From Pancytospora philotis (taxonomy: Eukaryota; Microsporidia): a DNA stretch of 60,786 bases. Positions 52,750 through 60,786 of this stretch are shown in pieces. The notes under the pieces were generated by a model. It had not been told where the DNA came from. It searched no databases and saw only the letters and a list, made by a program, of their open reading frames with translations. Numbering within the stretch: the stretch's first letter is position 1; the number at the start of each line of letters is the position of its first letter. The position numbers and the translations under genes were made by a program. The stretch spans positions 1 to 60,786 of the forward strand of contig JALRLY010000256.1 in NCBI GenBank assembly GCA_023647555.1. The letters run 5' to 3'.

Positions 52750-52769
52750 GCTATTCGATGCATGGTTTA
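52750..52769. repeat. 3'-flank element shared by the tandem secreted pair, copy 1
   Basis: GCTATTCGATGCATGGTTTA lies 56 bp after the stop of copy 1; GCTACCCGATGCGTGGTTTA (54132-54151) lies 117 bp after the stop of copy 2. They differ at three positions, so the duplication included the 3' flank. Confidence 0.6.
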
Positions 52770-52989
52770 CGTAAATATTGTGCGAAACCAGGTCTTGGAG
52801 CTCAGCATATAGAATTTCAACATATTCATTATGAGAAAACTTTGGCTTCTTGTCAGGATGACTGAAGTTTATATCCAGCATTGTTTTATAAAAGGGCTAC
52901 TACTTATACAGGAATATTTCAAGCGACCAATCAATACCAGTCCATAAAGGAGATACCTCCCGTATTTTATTTTCGCCGTATGGTACCCC

Positions 52990-54015
52990 ATGCATCCCTT
53001 TATAATATTCGCTGAGATGTTGCAACTGGGCAACTGTGCGGTAGCCACTTCTCAGAATGTGAACAGAAAGCGCAGGTTAAACGCAGCACAGGACCATTCA
53101 AAGAGAAACAACAATTTGTCCTCATCCGCCGTTTCTAGTGCTAACGGCCAAGGGATGGCTCACAGATGGGACTACGCTGTCTATGGATGGTTGGCTGAAT
53201 CCTGCAAGCGTATCACTGCGTCGCTCGGGCGATTCAAAAATGAGTTTACTGAGGACTGTTTCGCGCGTTTGAGCGTGTATCTGAATCATATCCGTGGAGC
53301 TAATGCGGATATGGAAGGCATGGGGCGCGGAGAATGCGAAGCGTCAGCCGAAACAGAGTTCGCAGATGGCGGCGCCAAGTATAGCAATTTAGCGCAGCGC
53401 AGAGAAATAGCTGATGAGCTGCCCACGTTCATCAAATTTCTCAAAGCGCTCGTGGCTAAAATGGAGCAGGGTCGGTCCTTTGATTTCAATAATCCGGCCG
53501 GCATGAAGCGATACGTGACACCCGTGTGGCTGAAGAGGGTGCAGGAAGCTGATGCAGCATCAGGTGACAGGCTATCCTACTGGGATGCACCCATAGAAGA
53601 TGCAAGGGGGCGGTTCAAAGATTCGATTACGAGGCAATTCCAGAGGATGTACAGTGAAGCCAACACTATCAAACCAAACTCCGAGCAGGGCGACGAGTAC
53701 TGTTACATCATGCTAGTTGGTTTTAATAATAACAACAGGCACTACTTGCATAATTATATACTAGAGCTGGCGGACCTTTTCTGGGACTATATACAGTTCA
53801 TCTACAGCATGCATGAACAGCGAGGCGCTGTCTTAGCTGCCTACAAAAATTGCTGCGCAGAATATGAACGGCATCATACCGGGATGCCGGGCAAGGAAGT
53901 TTGGAGAAGCTGTATAGAGGAGTGTATCTCAGAGCTATTCGCGGAGCAGGAGGCAGCATTCGCCACGTTTTTAAACAAGGTCGAGCAGAGACGCAGTATA
54001 CTAAGCTGCATGTAG
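52990..54015 (+). CDS. Lineage-specific secreted protein, tandem copy 2 (341 aa)
   Basis: Paralogue of 51684-52694 in the same direction, 295 bp downstream. It has a likely signal peptide (MHPFIIFAEMLQLGNCAVA), then NRKRRL, a Ser/Asn-rich insertion at residues 35-55 absent from copy 1, RWDYAVYGWLAESCKRITAS followed by LGRFKNEF, YSNLAQRREI, RLSYWDAPIEDARGRFKDSI, HYLHNYILELADLFWDYIQF and SELFAEQEAAFATFLNKVEQ. The ATG follows TACCCC, again the CCC motif. The two proteins are clearly alike throughout but far from identical, so the duplication is older than that of the 27-31 kb family. Export is inferred from the N-terminus. Confidence 0.88.
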   Translation: MHPFIIFAEMLQLGNCAVATSQNVNRKRRLNAAQDHSKRNNNLSSSAVSSANGQGMAHRWDYAVYGWLAESCKRITASLGRFKNEFTEDCFARLSVYLNHIRGANADMEGMGRGECEASAETEFADGGAKYSNLAQRREIADELPTFIKFLKALVAKMEQGRSFDFNNPAGMKRYVTPVWLKRVQEADAASGDRLSYWDAPIEDARGRFKDSITRQFQRMYSEANTIKPNSEQGDEYCYIMLVGFNNNNRHYLHNYILELADLFWDYIQFIYSMHEQRGAVLAAYKNCCAEYERHHTGMPGKEVWRSCIEECISELFAEQEAAFATFLNKVEQRRSILSCM

Positions 54016-54464
54016 CAGAGGCTGCATGAGCTAGCAAACCAAGACTCCAAAAACTTTCAATATTGAATAAACTATAATTTTAAGGCTATTTCATCGTTCT
54101 AACGTAGGACTTCACGGCGCAGGCCGGCGCTGCTACCCGATGCGTGGTTTATCGAAGAGTCGTACAGAACCCGATATTGCGAAACTGAGTATACTGGATA
54201 TTAATGCATTTTTAGCTCCAGACGTATAGAAAATATCAGTGATCCTTGAGCTATTATCAGAGCAAAATTCCATGTTATAATTCATAAAAGTCGCATGCTT
54301 GATTCTAGTAAATGTCATAGCTAAGGTAACCGTAAGCGTATCGAAATGTACGATAATATCGGCTAGTAAACCCAAACGGAAGACCCTTTGTTCGACAAAA
54401 GAGCACGCAGATAAAAAGCCGCAGGGAGAATCTCTAATATCAAACACAGTTTAGACAAGGCAAT
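54016..54464. other. Gene-free 3' region of the tandem pair, 449 bp
   Basis: It contains the second copy of the shared 3'-flank element (54132-54151) and AATAAAC soon after the stop of copy 2. A 104-codon minus-strand frame starts with GTG and has no recognisable content. The composition is AT-rich. Confidence 0.5.
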
Positions 54465-55952
54465 TTAGTTGAGCGGAAAATCGAACAGATTATGGGCAAA
54501 CATCGCAGCGCATGCTACAACTATGACTAGCATCGCAAGAAGCTCGGTGGTCCCCAGCGAGCCGGAGATGAGCTTGGATAGTAGAAAGCAGACGACAAAG
54601 CCGAGCACCGACAGTTTTATCTTGCGGCTGTGGCTCTCCAGCGGGCCCGAAGTCCGGCGGCCGCACATAACGTCGTACGTGTTTTGCAGAGTGCCGTGGT
54701 AGAACCGGTTGATGAAATAGCGCTTCAACGAGTAGTAGCCATCGCGCATGCAGCCGCTTAATTGGCCGCCGACGATGTGTTTCGCCAGAAGCGCGGGCGT
54801 GCCAGCGTACTGGGCGCTCAGGTAGTTCCCGTTTTTGAAGAACATCTCCCTGAGCGCATGCGCGTACTCCGCTTCGTCAGCGCGGCCGGCCGCGACGAGC
54901 TTGCTCTTTGCGAGCTGCTCCCGGAGGATGCGCCGCCCGACTATGTACTGGAAGGAGTTCGTTCTGTCGAGGCAATCGATGCAGTTTGTCCTTACGATGG
55001 TTTGCTGTTTGCTATCGCCGCGCGTTATTCCCGTGCCCGCGATATCGAAAAGGTCGTCAGCCCTGCCGGCGTCGCGGTGGAAGTTGAAGTGGTGCGCGTC
55101 CTCGCCGCCCAGCACCGCAGAGAACTCCGCGTGCATCTTGCCCTCGTAGCCAGTATCTTTGATGAGATTGACGTACTTGATTTGCTCGGGATAGCATCTG
55201 CGCAGGCGGCTGTGCGCGGCTGCAAAGCCGCTGTCTGCGCTGCAGCCGGGCGGCTTTCCGTTTCGGTCCAAGACGATGTCGGGCGCGTACTTCCAGGCCA
55301 GACGGTGGCTCCAGAACAGCGGGATGGAACCCCTGAGCTGCAGATAGGAGGACTCGCCGTCGATGAACTGCTCGGTCTCGACAAAGTTGCTGCAGTTGCC
55401 CTCAGCGTCGCACCCGCGCGAGAAGTACCGCACGCCCGCGCGCAGGTACGACCGCCGCGAGAGCAGACACAGCCCCTTGAACGAGGAGAAGCAGCCCTGG
55501 ATGCAGTATACGCCGAACTCGGGGGCCTTCTCGCGGTACCTGCGGAGCGGGACCTGGTTAAACAGGAACTCGTGCTCGTCGGCGAGGTCCACGCTGCCCA
55601 CGGCGACGCGCGCCTCATTCCTGCGGAAAAGGCTGTACTCGCTGAAGTAGATCCCGCCGAGCCGGAAGAACTGCCGGATGCGGCTGATCAGAGCCTGGGA
55701 CCGGCTGTTCCCGAGGGCGCTGACGAGCACGTCCGTCACCTCGTAGACCGTGTCGGCAGAAACACAGCCGGCTGCCTTGGCCCCTGAGATCGTAATCAGA
55801 TACTCGATGCTGTCGTACTTTATGATTCCGTACACGCCGTGCACGTGCATCTTTAGTTGACGGCTCTCGTAGCCCTGGAACTCCACGCGGCTGCTGCCGT
55901 CGTCCGCCGAAATTCTTATGGTCCTTCCGCTTTGCTCGAGCACGCAGCCCAT
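54465..55952 (-). CDS. SAC1: SAC1-type phosphoinositide phosphatase
   Basis: This ER/Golgi membrane enzyme dephosphorylates PI4P and related lipids. The 495-residue product has the SAC N-domain (residues 40-150), the LLSRRSYLRAGVRYFSRGCD block (about 165) and WKYAPDIVL. The catalytic P-loop RTNCIDCLDRTN starts at residue 321, with Cys324 and Arg330 forming CX5R. Two hydrophobic spans close to the C-terminus (about 442-487) place it in the ER membrane like yeast Sac1 (623 aa). The ATG at 55952 is directly preceded by AAGGCCC. With PIK1 upstream in the window, both making and removing PI4P are covered. Confidence 0.95.
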   Translation of the reverse strand: MGCVLEQSGRTIRISADDGSSRVEFQGYESRQLKMHVHGVYGIIKYDSIEYLITISGAKAAGCVSADTVYEVTDVLVSALGNSRSQALISRIRQFFRLGGIYFSEYSLFRRNEARVAVGSVDLADEHEFLFNQVPLRRYREKAPEFGVYCIQGCFSSFKGLCLLSRRSYLRAGVRYFSRGCDAEGNCSNFVETEQFIDGESSYLQLRGSIPLFWSHRLAWKYAPDIVLDRNGKPPGCSADSGFAAAHSRLRRCYPEQIKYVNLIKDTGYEGKMHAEFSAVLGGEDAHHFNFHRDAGRADDLFDIAGTGITRGDSKQQTIVRTNCIDCLDRTNSFQYIVGRRILREQLAKSKLVAAGRADEAEYAHALREMFFKNGNYLSAQYAGTPALLAKHIVGGQLSGCMRDGYYSLKRYFINRFYHGTLQNTYDVMCGRRTSGPLESHSRKIKLSVLGFVVCFLLSKLISGSLGTTELLAMLVIVVACAAMFAHNLFDFPLN

Positions 55953-56272
55953 GGGCCTTGGTGAATCTGGCGGTATTTCATTGCGGAACTGGAGGGCTGC
56001 ATGCTAATAAAAGAGCTGCGCTCCATAGTAAAAGAAATAAAGTAGTCGGGGATGCTCGTGTGTTGTATCAGGGCTATGTGTGCTTGATTGTAGAATTAGT
56101 AGCAGACTGCAGTTCGTATTGGCGATGCAGAGGGTAACTGTTGGCAATTTACAGCAGCGGCCTAGTCACATCACATTATGCAAAATATTTGCACAGTCCA
56201 GTATTACTGCGCCGCGGCCTTCCGTTGCGCATTTCTCGCACCGCTTTTCTTGCACACAAAATTTTATCCTCC
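55953..56272. other. Divergent promoter region of SAC1 and NOP56, 320 bp
   Basis: No gene seen. The right end has AAAATTTT at 56258-56265, 7 bp before the NOP56 ATG. The in-frame extension of NOP56 into this stretch is treated as untranslated. Confidence 0.55.
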
Positions 56273-57769
56273 ATGCAGCGCACGTTACGGCATGTCCTCT
56301 TCGAGCACGTCTCGGGGTACGAGCTTTTCGAGCTGCGCACGCTCGAGACGCTCGCCGACGAGTCGTACGCCGACTACCAGGCGCTTACGCAGAGCGTCAC
56401 GCACATCTCCTCGCTCCCCTTTAGCAACGCCGCCGAGGCCGCCGATGCGATCCGGCCGGGCGGCGCGGAGAACGCGGCGCTGCCGGCGGAGCTCGTGAGC
56501 TTCCTTGCGCTGAACCGCGTGGCGGTGCTGTATGCGGACCGCGATCTCAAGCACGCGGTGCAGGCCGCGGGCCTCGAGTACCACGTGTGCCCGGCGATCA
56601 TGCGCGGGATCCGCACGCACATCCACCGATTCACGGGCCGCGCGCTCGACGGCCAGCAGCTGCTGGCGACCGCCCATCTGCTGAGCAGGGAGGCCATCCG
56701 CTACGACATGGAGCGCGAGGACAATCTCGCGATCCACGTGGGCCACGAGTGCGAGGCACTGGAGGCCGAGGTGTCGGCGCTCTCTGCGCGCATATCCGGG
56801 CTGCTCGACTGGCGCGTGCCCCAGTTCAAGAAGCTCATCAAGGGCGAGGGCTTCAACGCGCAGCTGGCGAGCGAGATCGCCAAGGAGCTCGCGCGGCAGC
56901 AGGGCGGCGCGGCGGCGGAGCACCAGTCGATCGTGGACGAGGCCGTGGAGATCACGCGGATCGCGCCGCACGACCTCGCCAGCCTCAACGACCTCAACAA
57001 CACGATCATCGAGAAGAAGCGCCTGCTGGCCGAGCTCGATGCCTACCTCGCCGAGAAGCTGAGCGTGCTTGCGCCCAATCTCCGGGCCATTCTCGGCGAC
57101 CGGCTCTGCTTCAAGCTCATCCACAAGGCCGGCGGGCTCGACAGCCTTGCCTGCCAGCCGGCCTCGACGCTGCAGCTGCTCGGCGCGGAGAAGTCCCTCT
57201 TCCGCAGCCTCAAGATGCGCACGCGCACGCCGAAGTACGGCATGCTCTACGGGTTCAAGGGGCTCAAGGGCGGCCGCGGCCAGATGTGCCGCTTCATCGC
57301 GAACAAATGCTCTCTTGCCGCGCGTATCGATGCGTACGATACCGAGCGCTCCGATGCGTACGGCAAGGAGCTGCGCCGGCTGATCGATAAGAAGATGGCG
57401 GCCGTGAAGACGGGCGGCAGCGTCGAGCAGACGCAGGATCTGCTGTCGCGGGTGCACGACATGCTGGCCGAGAACTTCGCCAATGCGTCCGGCGCGGGAG
57501 CCAAGGCGGCCGGAAAGCCCGCTGCGGGCGCGGAGGCCAGCAAGCATAAAGCGGCCCCGGATGCAGCGGTGCAGGCGCCCACTAAGAGCGCAGGCAGCAT
57601 AAAGCCCCATCCCGCCAATAAGAACGGAAATACCCAGAGCGGCCATGCAGCAGCAAGTTCTAACGGTAGTGCTGGCAAGAAGGGCAAGGGCTTGCTGGAC
57701 GGGACGGAGGCGTCCAAGCGGAAGGCGGTCCAGAAGCCCCAGTCCAACAAGAAGGCTAAGAAGCAGTGA
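56273..57769 (+). CDS. NOP56: Box C/D snoRNP core protein Nop56
   Basis: Nop56 is a scaffold of 2'-O-methylation particles in the nucleolus. The 498-residue protein begins with the family N-terminus RHVLFEHVSGYELFEL and has a long coiled coil (residues 150-280). The Nop domain (280-400) contains LAPNLRAILGDRLCFKLIHK, AGGLDSLACQPASTLQLLGA, and EKSLFRSLKMRTRTPKYGML. The FIANKCSLAARIDAY block marks Nop56 rather than Nop58 (which has LAAKxALxxRxDA). The tail is Lys/Ala-rich, replacing the KKE/D repeats. The start at 56273 is 7 bp after AAAATTTT; 44 upstream in-frame codons are rejected because homologues start at this Met. Confidence 0.95.
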   Translation: MQRTLRHVLFEHVSGYELFELRTLETLADESYADYQALTQSVTHISSLPFSNAAEAADAIRPGGAENAALPAELVSFLALNRVAVLYADRDLKHAVQAAGLEYHVCPAIMRGIRTHIHRFTGRALDGQQLLATAHLLSREAIRYDMEREDNLAIHVGHECEALEAEVSALSARISGLLDWRVPQFKKLIKGEGFNAQLASEIAKELARQQGGAAAEHQSIVDEAVEITRIAPHDLASLNDLNNTIIEKKRLLAELDAYLAEKLSVLAPNLRAILGDRLCFKLIHKAGGLDSLACQPASTLQLLGAEKSLFRSLKMRTRTPKYGMLYGFKGLKGGRGQMCRFIANKCSLAARIDAYDTERSDAYGKELRRLIDKKMAAVKTGGSVEQTQDLLSRVHDMLAENFANASGAGAKAAGKPAAGAEASKHKAAPDAAVQAPTKSAGSIKPHPANKNGNTQSGHAAASSNGSAGKKGKGLLDGTEASKRKAVQKPQSNKKAKKQ

Positions 57770-57975
57770 AGCGGAAGAATAAATTTACTCTTAAGTGCTA
57801 ATGCTTTTTGTATTTACTTAAACGCCTCTGTCTGCCGCGATACTGTGCTTTCGCTTACAATTATCTGCGCCATTTCACAATCCTCCAAGTCCAAATGGAA
57901 TAAATGGAATAGTCGAGCAGTTATAAAATTGCAAAGGAATGTAACAATTTTAATCATTGCATGTGTAGATTCTCC

Positions 57976-59013
57976 TCAGAAGCTGAAGTCCAGCCCGACG
58001 CTGTACTTCTCCACCTCCGGGTTGCTCGTCAGCGGGGCGGAGTAGACAAGCGAGACGCCGCGCTTGTCCCTCAGCGAAACGCCAACGCCGACCGACCTGC
58101 CCATGCAGTTCGTGTCAGCATGCCCAGCAACAATCTCGTAGCACTGCGCGAGGCCCTGCGTAGAGACAACCGCAGCATCCGCGAATGCGAACACGCGGAA
58201 CGGACCCATCAGCGCACCGGCCTGCGTGCGCAGCGCGGCAAAGCTGTTTCCGCCGATCTTCTTGTTGTGCGACACAGGCGTGATGGACATCGGGCGGTAG
58301 CCGCGGACGTCGGCCCCCAGGAAGAACTTCTCGGTCAGGTTCGTCTGGCCGAAGAGCCGCCCGAGGCTGAGCGAGCCGTCGGCGAAGAAGCGCCCACACG
58401 CCACACCGAACGGCCGCTGCAGCACAAGCTTGAGGAAAGGCACATACTTGTCCTTCGTGCTGTTCAGGGAGAACCCGCCCTTGGAGCTGAGCTGCGCGCC
58501 GCACATCGCGTAGTCCGACCCAGCATACAGGACCGTGAGCTTGGAGATGCGTTCAGCGCCCAGGCTGACCGCCCGGCCCTTCGCCGACAGCGAGAGATGC
58601 GCGTTGTGCACGGCCACCTTCCTGTCGTTGTACTCCTTGGAGCGCGAGGACGCGGACAGCTTGTACTGGCAGAGCTTTCTGCCCAGAAACCCGGGGAGCC
58701 CAGCGACGACGCCGCAGCTCCGCGGGCCGTCGTAGCTGACGTTCACGAACTCCCCGCCGCCGAAGATGTTCGGGAAGGCCATGGACACGCTCCTCTTGCC
58801 GCTGGAGTTCACGCTCATCTTGACCGAGTTGGGTGCCTCGTCGAGGAGCAGCTTCCCCAGGCTCCTGGCGCTGCCCGTGGGCGTGACCGCCTGGAAAATG
58901 CGGAGCGACTTCAGATTCTCGAGCAGCTGCGCGGGGCTGGCGGAAATGCCCTTGATCTTGCCGAGCAGCGCATCGCTCGTCTTCTTGTGGCCGGTAAGGA
59001 ACGGGAAGTCCAT
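57976..59013 (-). CDS. SAM50: Mitosomal outer-membrane beta-barrel assembly protein Sam50
   Basis: This is an Omp85/BamA-family protein that inserts beta-barrels into the mitochondrial or mitosomal outer membrane. The 345-residue product is rich in alternating hydrophobic strands. The key signature is FFLGADVRGYRPMSITPVSH followed by KIGGNSFAALRTQAGALMGP, matching the GG/RGF motif of loop L6 and the LGGxAYWAxGLxLxxPLP block of Sam50. The C-terminal strand reads KYSVGLDFSF. It is too short for a POTRA domain plus a full 16-strand barrel, so POTRA is probably lost. The ATG follows TTTCGCCC, the CCC motif. It confirms that a mitosome is present. Confidence 0.85.
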   Translation of the reverse strand: MDFPFLTGHKKTSDALLGKIKGISASPAQLLENLKSLRIFQAVTPTGSARSLGKLLLDEAPNSVKMSVNSSGKRSVSMAFPNIFGGGEFVNVSYDGPRSCGVVAGLPGFLGRKLCQYKLSASSRSKEYNDRKVAVHNAHLSLSAKGRAVSLGAERISKLTVLYAGSDYAMCGAQLSSKGGFSLNSTKDKYVPFLKLVLQRPFGVACGRFFADGSLSLGRLFGQTNLTEKFFLGADVRGYRPMSITPVSHNKKIGGNSFAALRTQAGALMGPFRVFAFADAAVVSTQGLAQCYEIVAGHADTNCMGRSVGVGVSLRDKRGVSLVYSAPLTSNPEVEKYSVGLDFSF

Positions 59014-59308
59014 GGGCGAAATTTTTTTGGTGCTGATGGATCGCTCCAGGGCGTGTTCTCGTACGCTTGCACGTGGCCATAGCAACGAATGCAGTATTAC
59101 TTTAGCAGTCTGAGCGGTTAACGATAGCTGCGGCATAGCTTTGAGCGCGCGTCTATCGTAAACGCCGCCTAGCGGTACTTGCTATAACGCACTAAAAGTG
59201 GCGGGCAGACTGTACTACTGCGCAGTGACTCTGCCGCACCCTTTGAATCAGCTAAAAAGCCGTCCGGTCCCGCCCGCGGTTTTCACTGAAAATTTTGCCA
59301 ACCGCTGT

Positions 59309-60559
59309 ATGAAGGGGAACCAGAAGGGAAACTTCTACAACAAGAAGAAGATCAAGTATCTGAACATGATCAACTCCGGGCTGCCCAAGCGGAACAGCAG
59401 CGGCGAGATCGTGAAGGACGCGATCTTCCAGAAGACGAAGGCGCCGCAGGCGCACATTGAGTCCACGCGCTCGCTGTTCAACGACACGAAAGTCGTGACG
59501 CAGAACGAGCTCGAGGCGTACCGCTCGTGCGTGACCGTGCGCAACCCGTACGACGTGCTGCTGAGCACGGGCAACGTGCCGTACTCGGTGATCAACAACG
59601 ACGTCAAGCCGAAGAAGTCGCACGATTTCAGCGGCTGCTTCGGGAGCAGCACGCAGGCCAAGCGCCCGAAGCAGCGCTACGCGAGCCTCGAGGAGATGAA
59701 GCGCACGGGGGACAGCGCCGCCGCGAACAGCAAGGCCTACACGGAGCGCAAGCGCGAGAACGTCAAGGGCCAGAGCCGGCGGATATGGAACGAGCTCTAC
59801 AAGGTGCTCGACAGCTCCGACGTGATTGTGCACGTGCTCGATGCGCGCGACCCGGTGGGCACGCGCTGCGACCAGGTTGCGGAGTACGTGGCGAACGAGG
59901 CGAAGCACAAGCACCTCATGTACGTGCTGAACAAGGTGGATCTGGTGCCCACGTCCGTGACCGCGCAGTGGCTGCGCGTGCTGAGCCGCCACCACCCGAC
60001 CATCGCCTTCCACTCGAACTCGCTCGAGAACAACTACGGCAAGACGAATCTCATCAACGTGCTGCGGCAGCTGAAGACGCTCTACGACAAGCAGAACATC
60101 AGCGTCGGCTTCGTCGGGTACCCGAACAGCGGCAAGTCGAGCATCATCAACGCGCTGCGCGACAAGAAGGTGTGCAAGACGGCGCCCGTGCCCGGCGAGA
60201 CGAAGGTGTGGCAGTACATCACGCTGACGCGCGAGATTTACCTGATCGACTGCCCGGGCGTCGTGCCTGTGCCCGATTTCCGTATGGCGGTGCTGAAGGG
60301 CGCCATCCGCGTCGAGAACCTCGAGGATCCCGACTGCTACGTCGGCGATGTGATCCGGCTGGCGGGCAAGGACGCGATCGAGCGCACGTACGACATCGCT
60401 TTTGACACCGTCGATGACCTCTACGAGAAGATGGCGCGGCGCTACGGCAAGGTGACGAAGGGCGGCGAGCCGAACGTCGATCTAATTTCCAAGCTGATCC
60501 TGCACGACTGGCACCGCGGGAAGATCCCTTACCACACGGTGCCTGAGACTGTGGTTTGA
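59309..60559 (+). CDS. NOG2: 60S assembly GTPase Nog2 (circularly permuted)
   Basis: Nog2 is a nucleolar/nuclear GTPase of the YlqF/RbgA group needed for late 60S maturation. The 416-residue product has the basic N-terminal NGP1NT domain and then the permuted GTPase order: G4 NKVDLVP, then G1 GYPNSGKSSIIN, G2-type VPGETKVWQ, and G3 DCPGVV. The C-terminal conserved block is LILHDWHRGKIPYHT. Length is somewhat below yeast Nog2 (486 aa) because the tail is short. The start at 59309 follows AAAATTTT (59289-59296) and the family Met-Lys-Gly-Asn start; 37 upstream codons are rejected. It is divergent to SAM50. Confidence 0.95.
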   Translation: MKGNQKGNFYNKKKIKYLNMINSGLPKRNSSGEIVKDAIFQKTKAPQAHIESTRSLFNDTKVVTQNELEAYRSCVTVRNPYDVLLSTGNVPYSVINNDVKPKKSHDFSGCFGSSTQAKRPKQRYASLEEMKRTGDSAAANSKAYTERKRENVKGQSRRIWNELYKVLDSSDVIVHVLDARDPVGTRCDQVAEYVANEAKHKHLMYVLNKVDLVPTSVTAQWLRVLSRHHPTIAFHSNSLENNYGKTNLINVLRQLKTLYDKQNISVGFVGYPNSGKSSIINALRDKKVCKTAPVPGETKVWQYITLTREIYLIDCPGVVPVPDFRMAVLKGAIRVENLEDPDCYVGDVIRLAGKDAIERTYDIAFDTVDDLYEKMARRYGKVTKGGEPNVDLISKLILHDWHRGKIPYHTVPETVV

Positions 60560-60645
60560 GCGGGTGGTCATTAAAATGTTGCTTTGATTTGTGTTTTCAT
60601 CTTAGTATTTTTACTTGCTTAGCTTGAAGATATTTGAATGATCAT

Positions 60646-60786
60646 ATGAATGATCTACTCAAGTGTGGGGTGAAGATAGTGCCGTACGTCATGACTTGGG
60701 ACGGCGTGGTGACTAAGTGTCACCGGAAATACGTAAGCGAGCTCGGCATACCTCCGAACGTGGAGGCCTACATCCAGTCCAGAGTG
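60646..60786 (+). CDS. Partial frame at window end, possibly non-LTR retroelement-related
   Basis: An open frame starts at ATG 60646 (an in-frame stop lies 21 bp before it) and runs off the end after 47 codons: MNDLLKCGVKIVPYVMTWDG, then VVTKCHRKYVSELGI and NVEAYIQSRV. The VPYVMTWDGxVTxxHxKY wording reminds me of the C-terminal region of reverse-transcriptase proteins of some protist and microsporidian retroelements. That is from memory and uncertain. If right, this could be a 5'-truncated copy beginning 86 bp after NOG2. If not, it is the start of an unknown gene. Confidence 0.4.
   Translation, partial: MNDLLKCGVKIVPYVMTWDGVVTKCHRKYVSELGIPPNVEAYIQSRV

Noticed and set aside
52669..52881. A 70-codon minus-strand frame between the two secreted paralogues
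   Set aside because: The matching region after the second paralogue does not preserve this frame, so the duplicated flank is probably noncoding.
54133..54447. A 104-codon minus-strand frame after the secreted pair
   Set aside because: GTG start, no motif, and it covers the duplicated 3'-flank element, which better explains conservation there.
56285..57646. A 453-codon minus-strand frame opposite NOP56
   Set aside because: Antisense shadow; NOP56 on the plus strand is certain.
1..60786. CRISPR arrays, insertion sequences, bacterial operons with ribosome binding sites
   Set aside because: Gene content is plainly eukaryotic nuclear; no spaced repeats, terminal inverted repeats with transposase, or Shine-Dalgarno pattern were found.

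Overview
The window looks like a compact, GC-rich, apparently intron-free nuclear genome segment from a microsporidian or a very close relative. The evidence is a dense mix of short eukaryotic housekeeping genes in both orientations with small spacers, a recurring AAAATTTT element followed by a C-rich (CCC) motif just before many ATGs, stops closely followed by AATAAA/TTTAAT-like A/T runs, an MscS-type channel of the kind microsporidia carry, and a mitosome-type SAM50. No intron is needed to read any of the recognisable genes. The species cannot be named from sequence alone.

Layout. 0-8 kb: a large unrecognised helical protein, a short Rad4/XPC repair protein, RPL3 with three AAAATTTT boxes, a six-finger C2H2 protein, tRNA-Glu(CTC) and BUD23. 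8.5-14.3 kb: ubiquitin E1 (UBA1), an FCP1/NIF-type HAD phosphatase and an SFP1-like zinc-finger protein. 14.3-15.5 kb: a gene-free stretch with a chain of hairpins that may be a structured RNA. 15.5-26.5 kb: RPL7, an MDM20/NAA25-like NatB subunit, an unknown basic protein, a KIN1/MARK kinase, a secreted CAP-domain protein with a Ser/Thr-rich tail, an MscS channel and 14-3-3.

26.9-31.0 kb holds the most unusual region: three genes in a row on the minus strand whose products share a hydrophobic N-terminus. Two of them are almost identical over about 100 residues (and about 290 bp of DNA plus promoter) and then diverge into different charged tails. 31.4-33.2 kb: two multipass membrane proteins, the second AIG1/FAR-17a-like. 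33.4-50.5 kb: mostly information and signalling genes (BDP1, PGK with a large insertion, ORC1-like, PIK1-type PI4-kinase, TAF4, ORC4-like, NHP2, FEN1, TFIIA large subunit, V-ATPase c, membrane-anchored subtilisin) with several small unknowns. 50.8-54.0 kb: a calponin-homology protein and a second lineage-specific tandem pair with signal peptides. 54.5-60.6 kb: SAC1, NOP56, SAM50 and NOG2. The window ends in a cut reading frame that may be a retroelement remnant.

Together the genes cover ribosome production (RPL3, RPL7, BUD23, NOP56, NHP2, NOG2, SFP1-like), basal transcription (TFIIA, TAF4, BDP1, zinc-finger proteins), replication and repair (ORC1, ORC4, FEN1, Rad4), phosphoinositide turnover (PIK1, SAC1), glycolysis (PGK) and the mitosome (SAM50). 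Set among them are two families of probably exported or membrane-anchored, lineage-specific proteins, which are the best candidates for undescribed biology. All family calls are by reading motifs; no database search was possible. Where a frame stayed open upstream of a good ATG, I placed the start at the ATG carrying the AAAATTTT/CCC signal.
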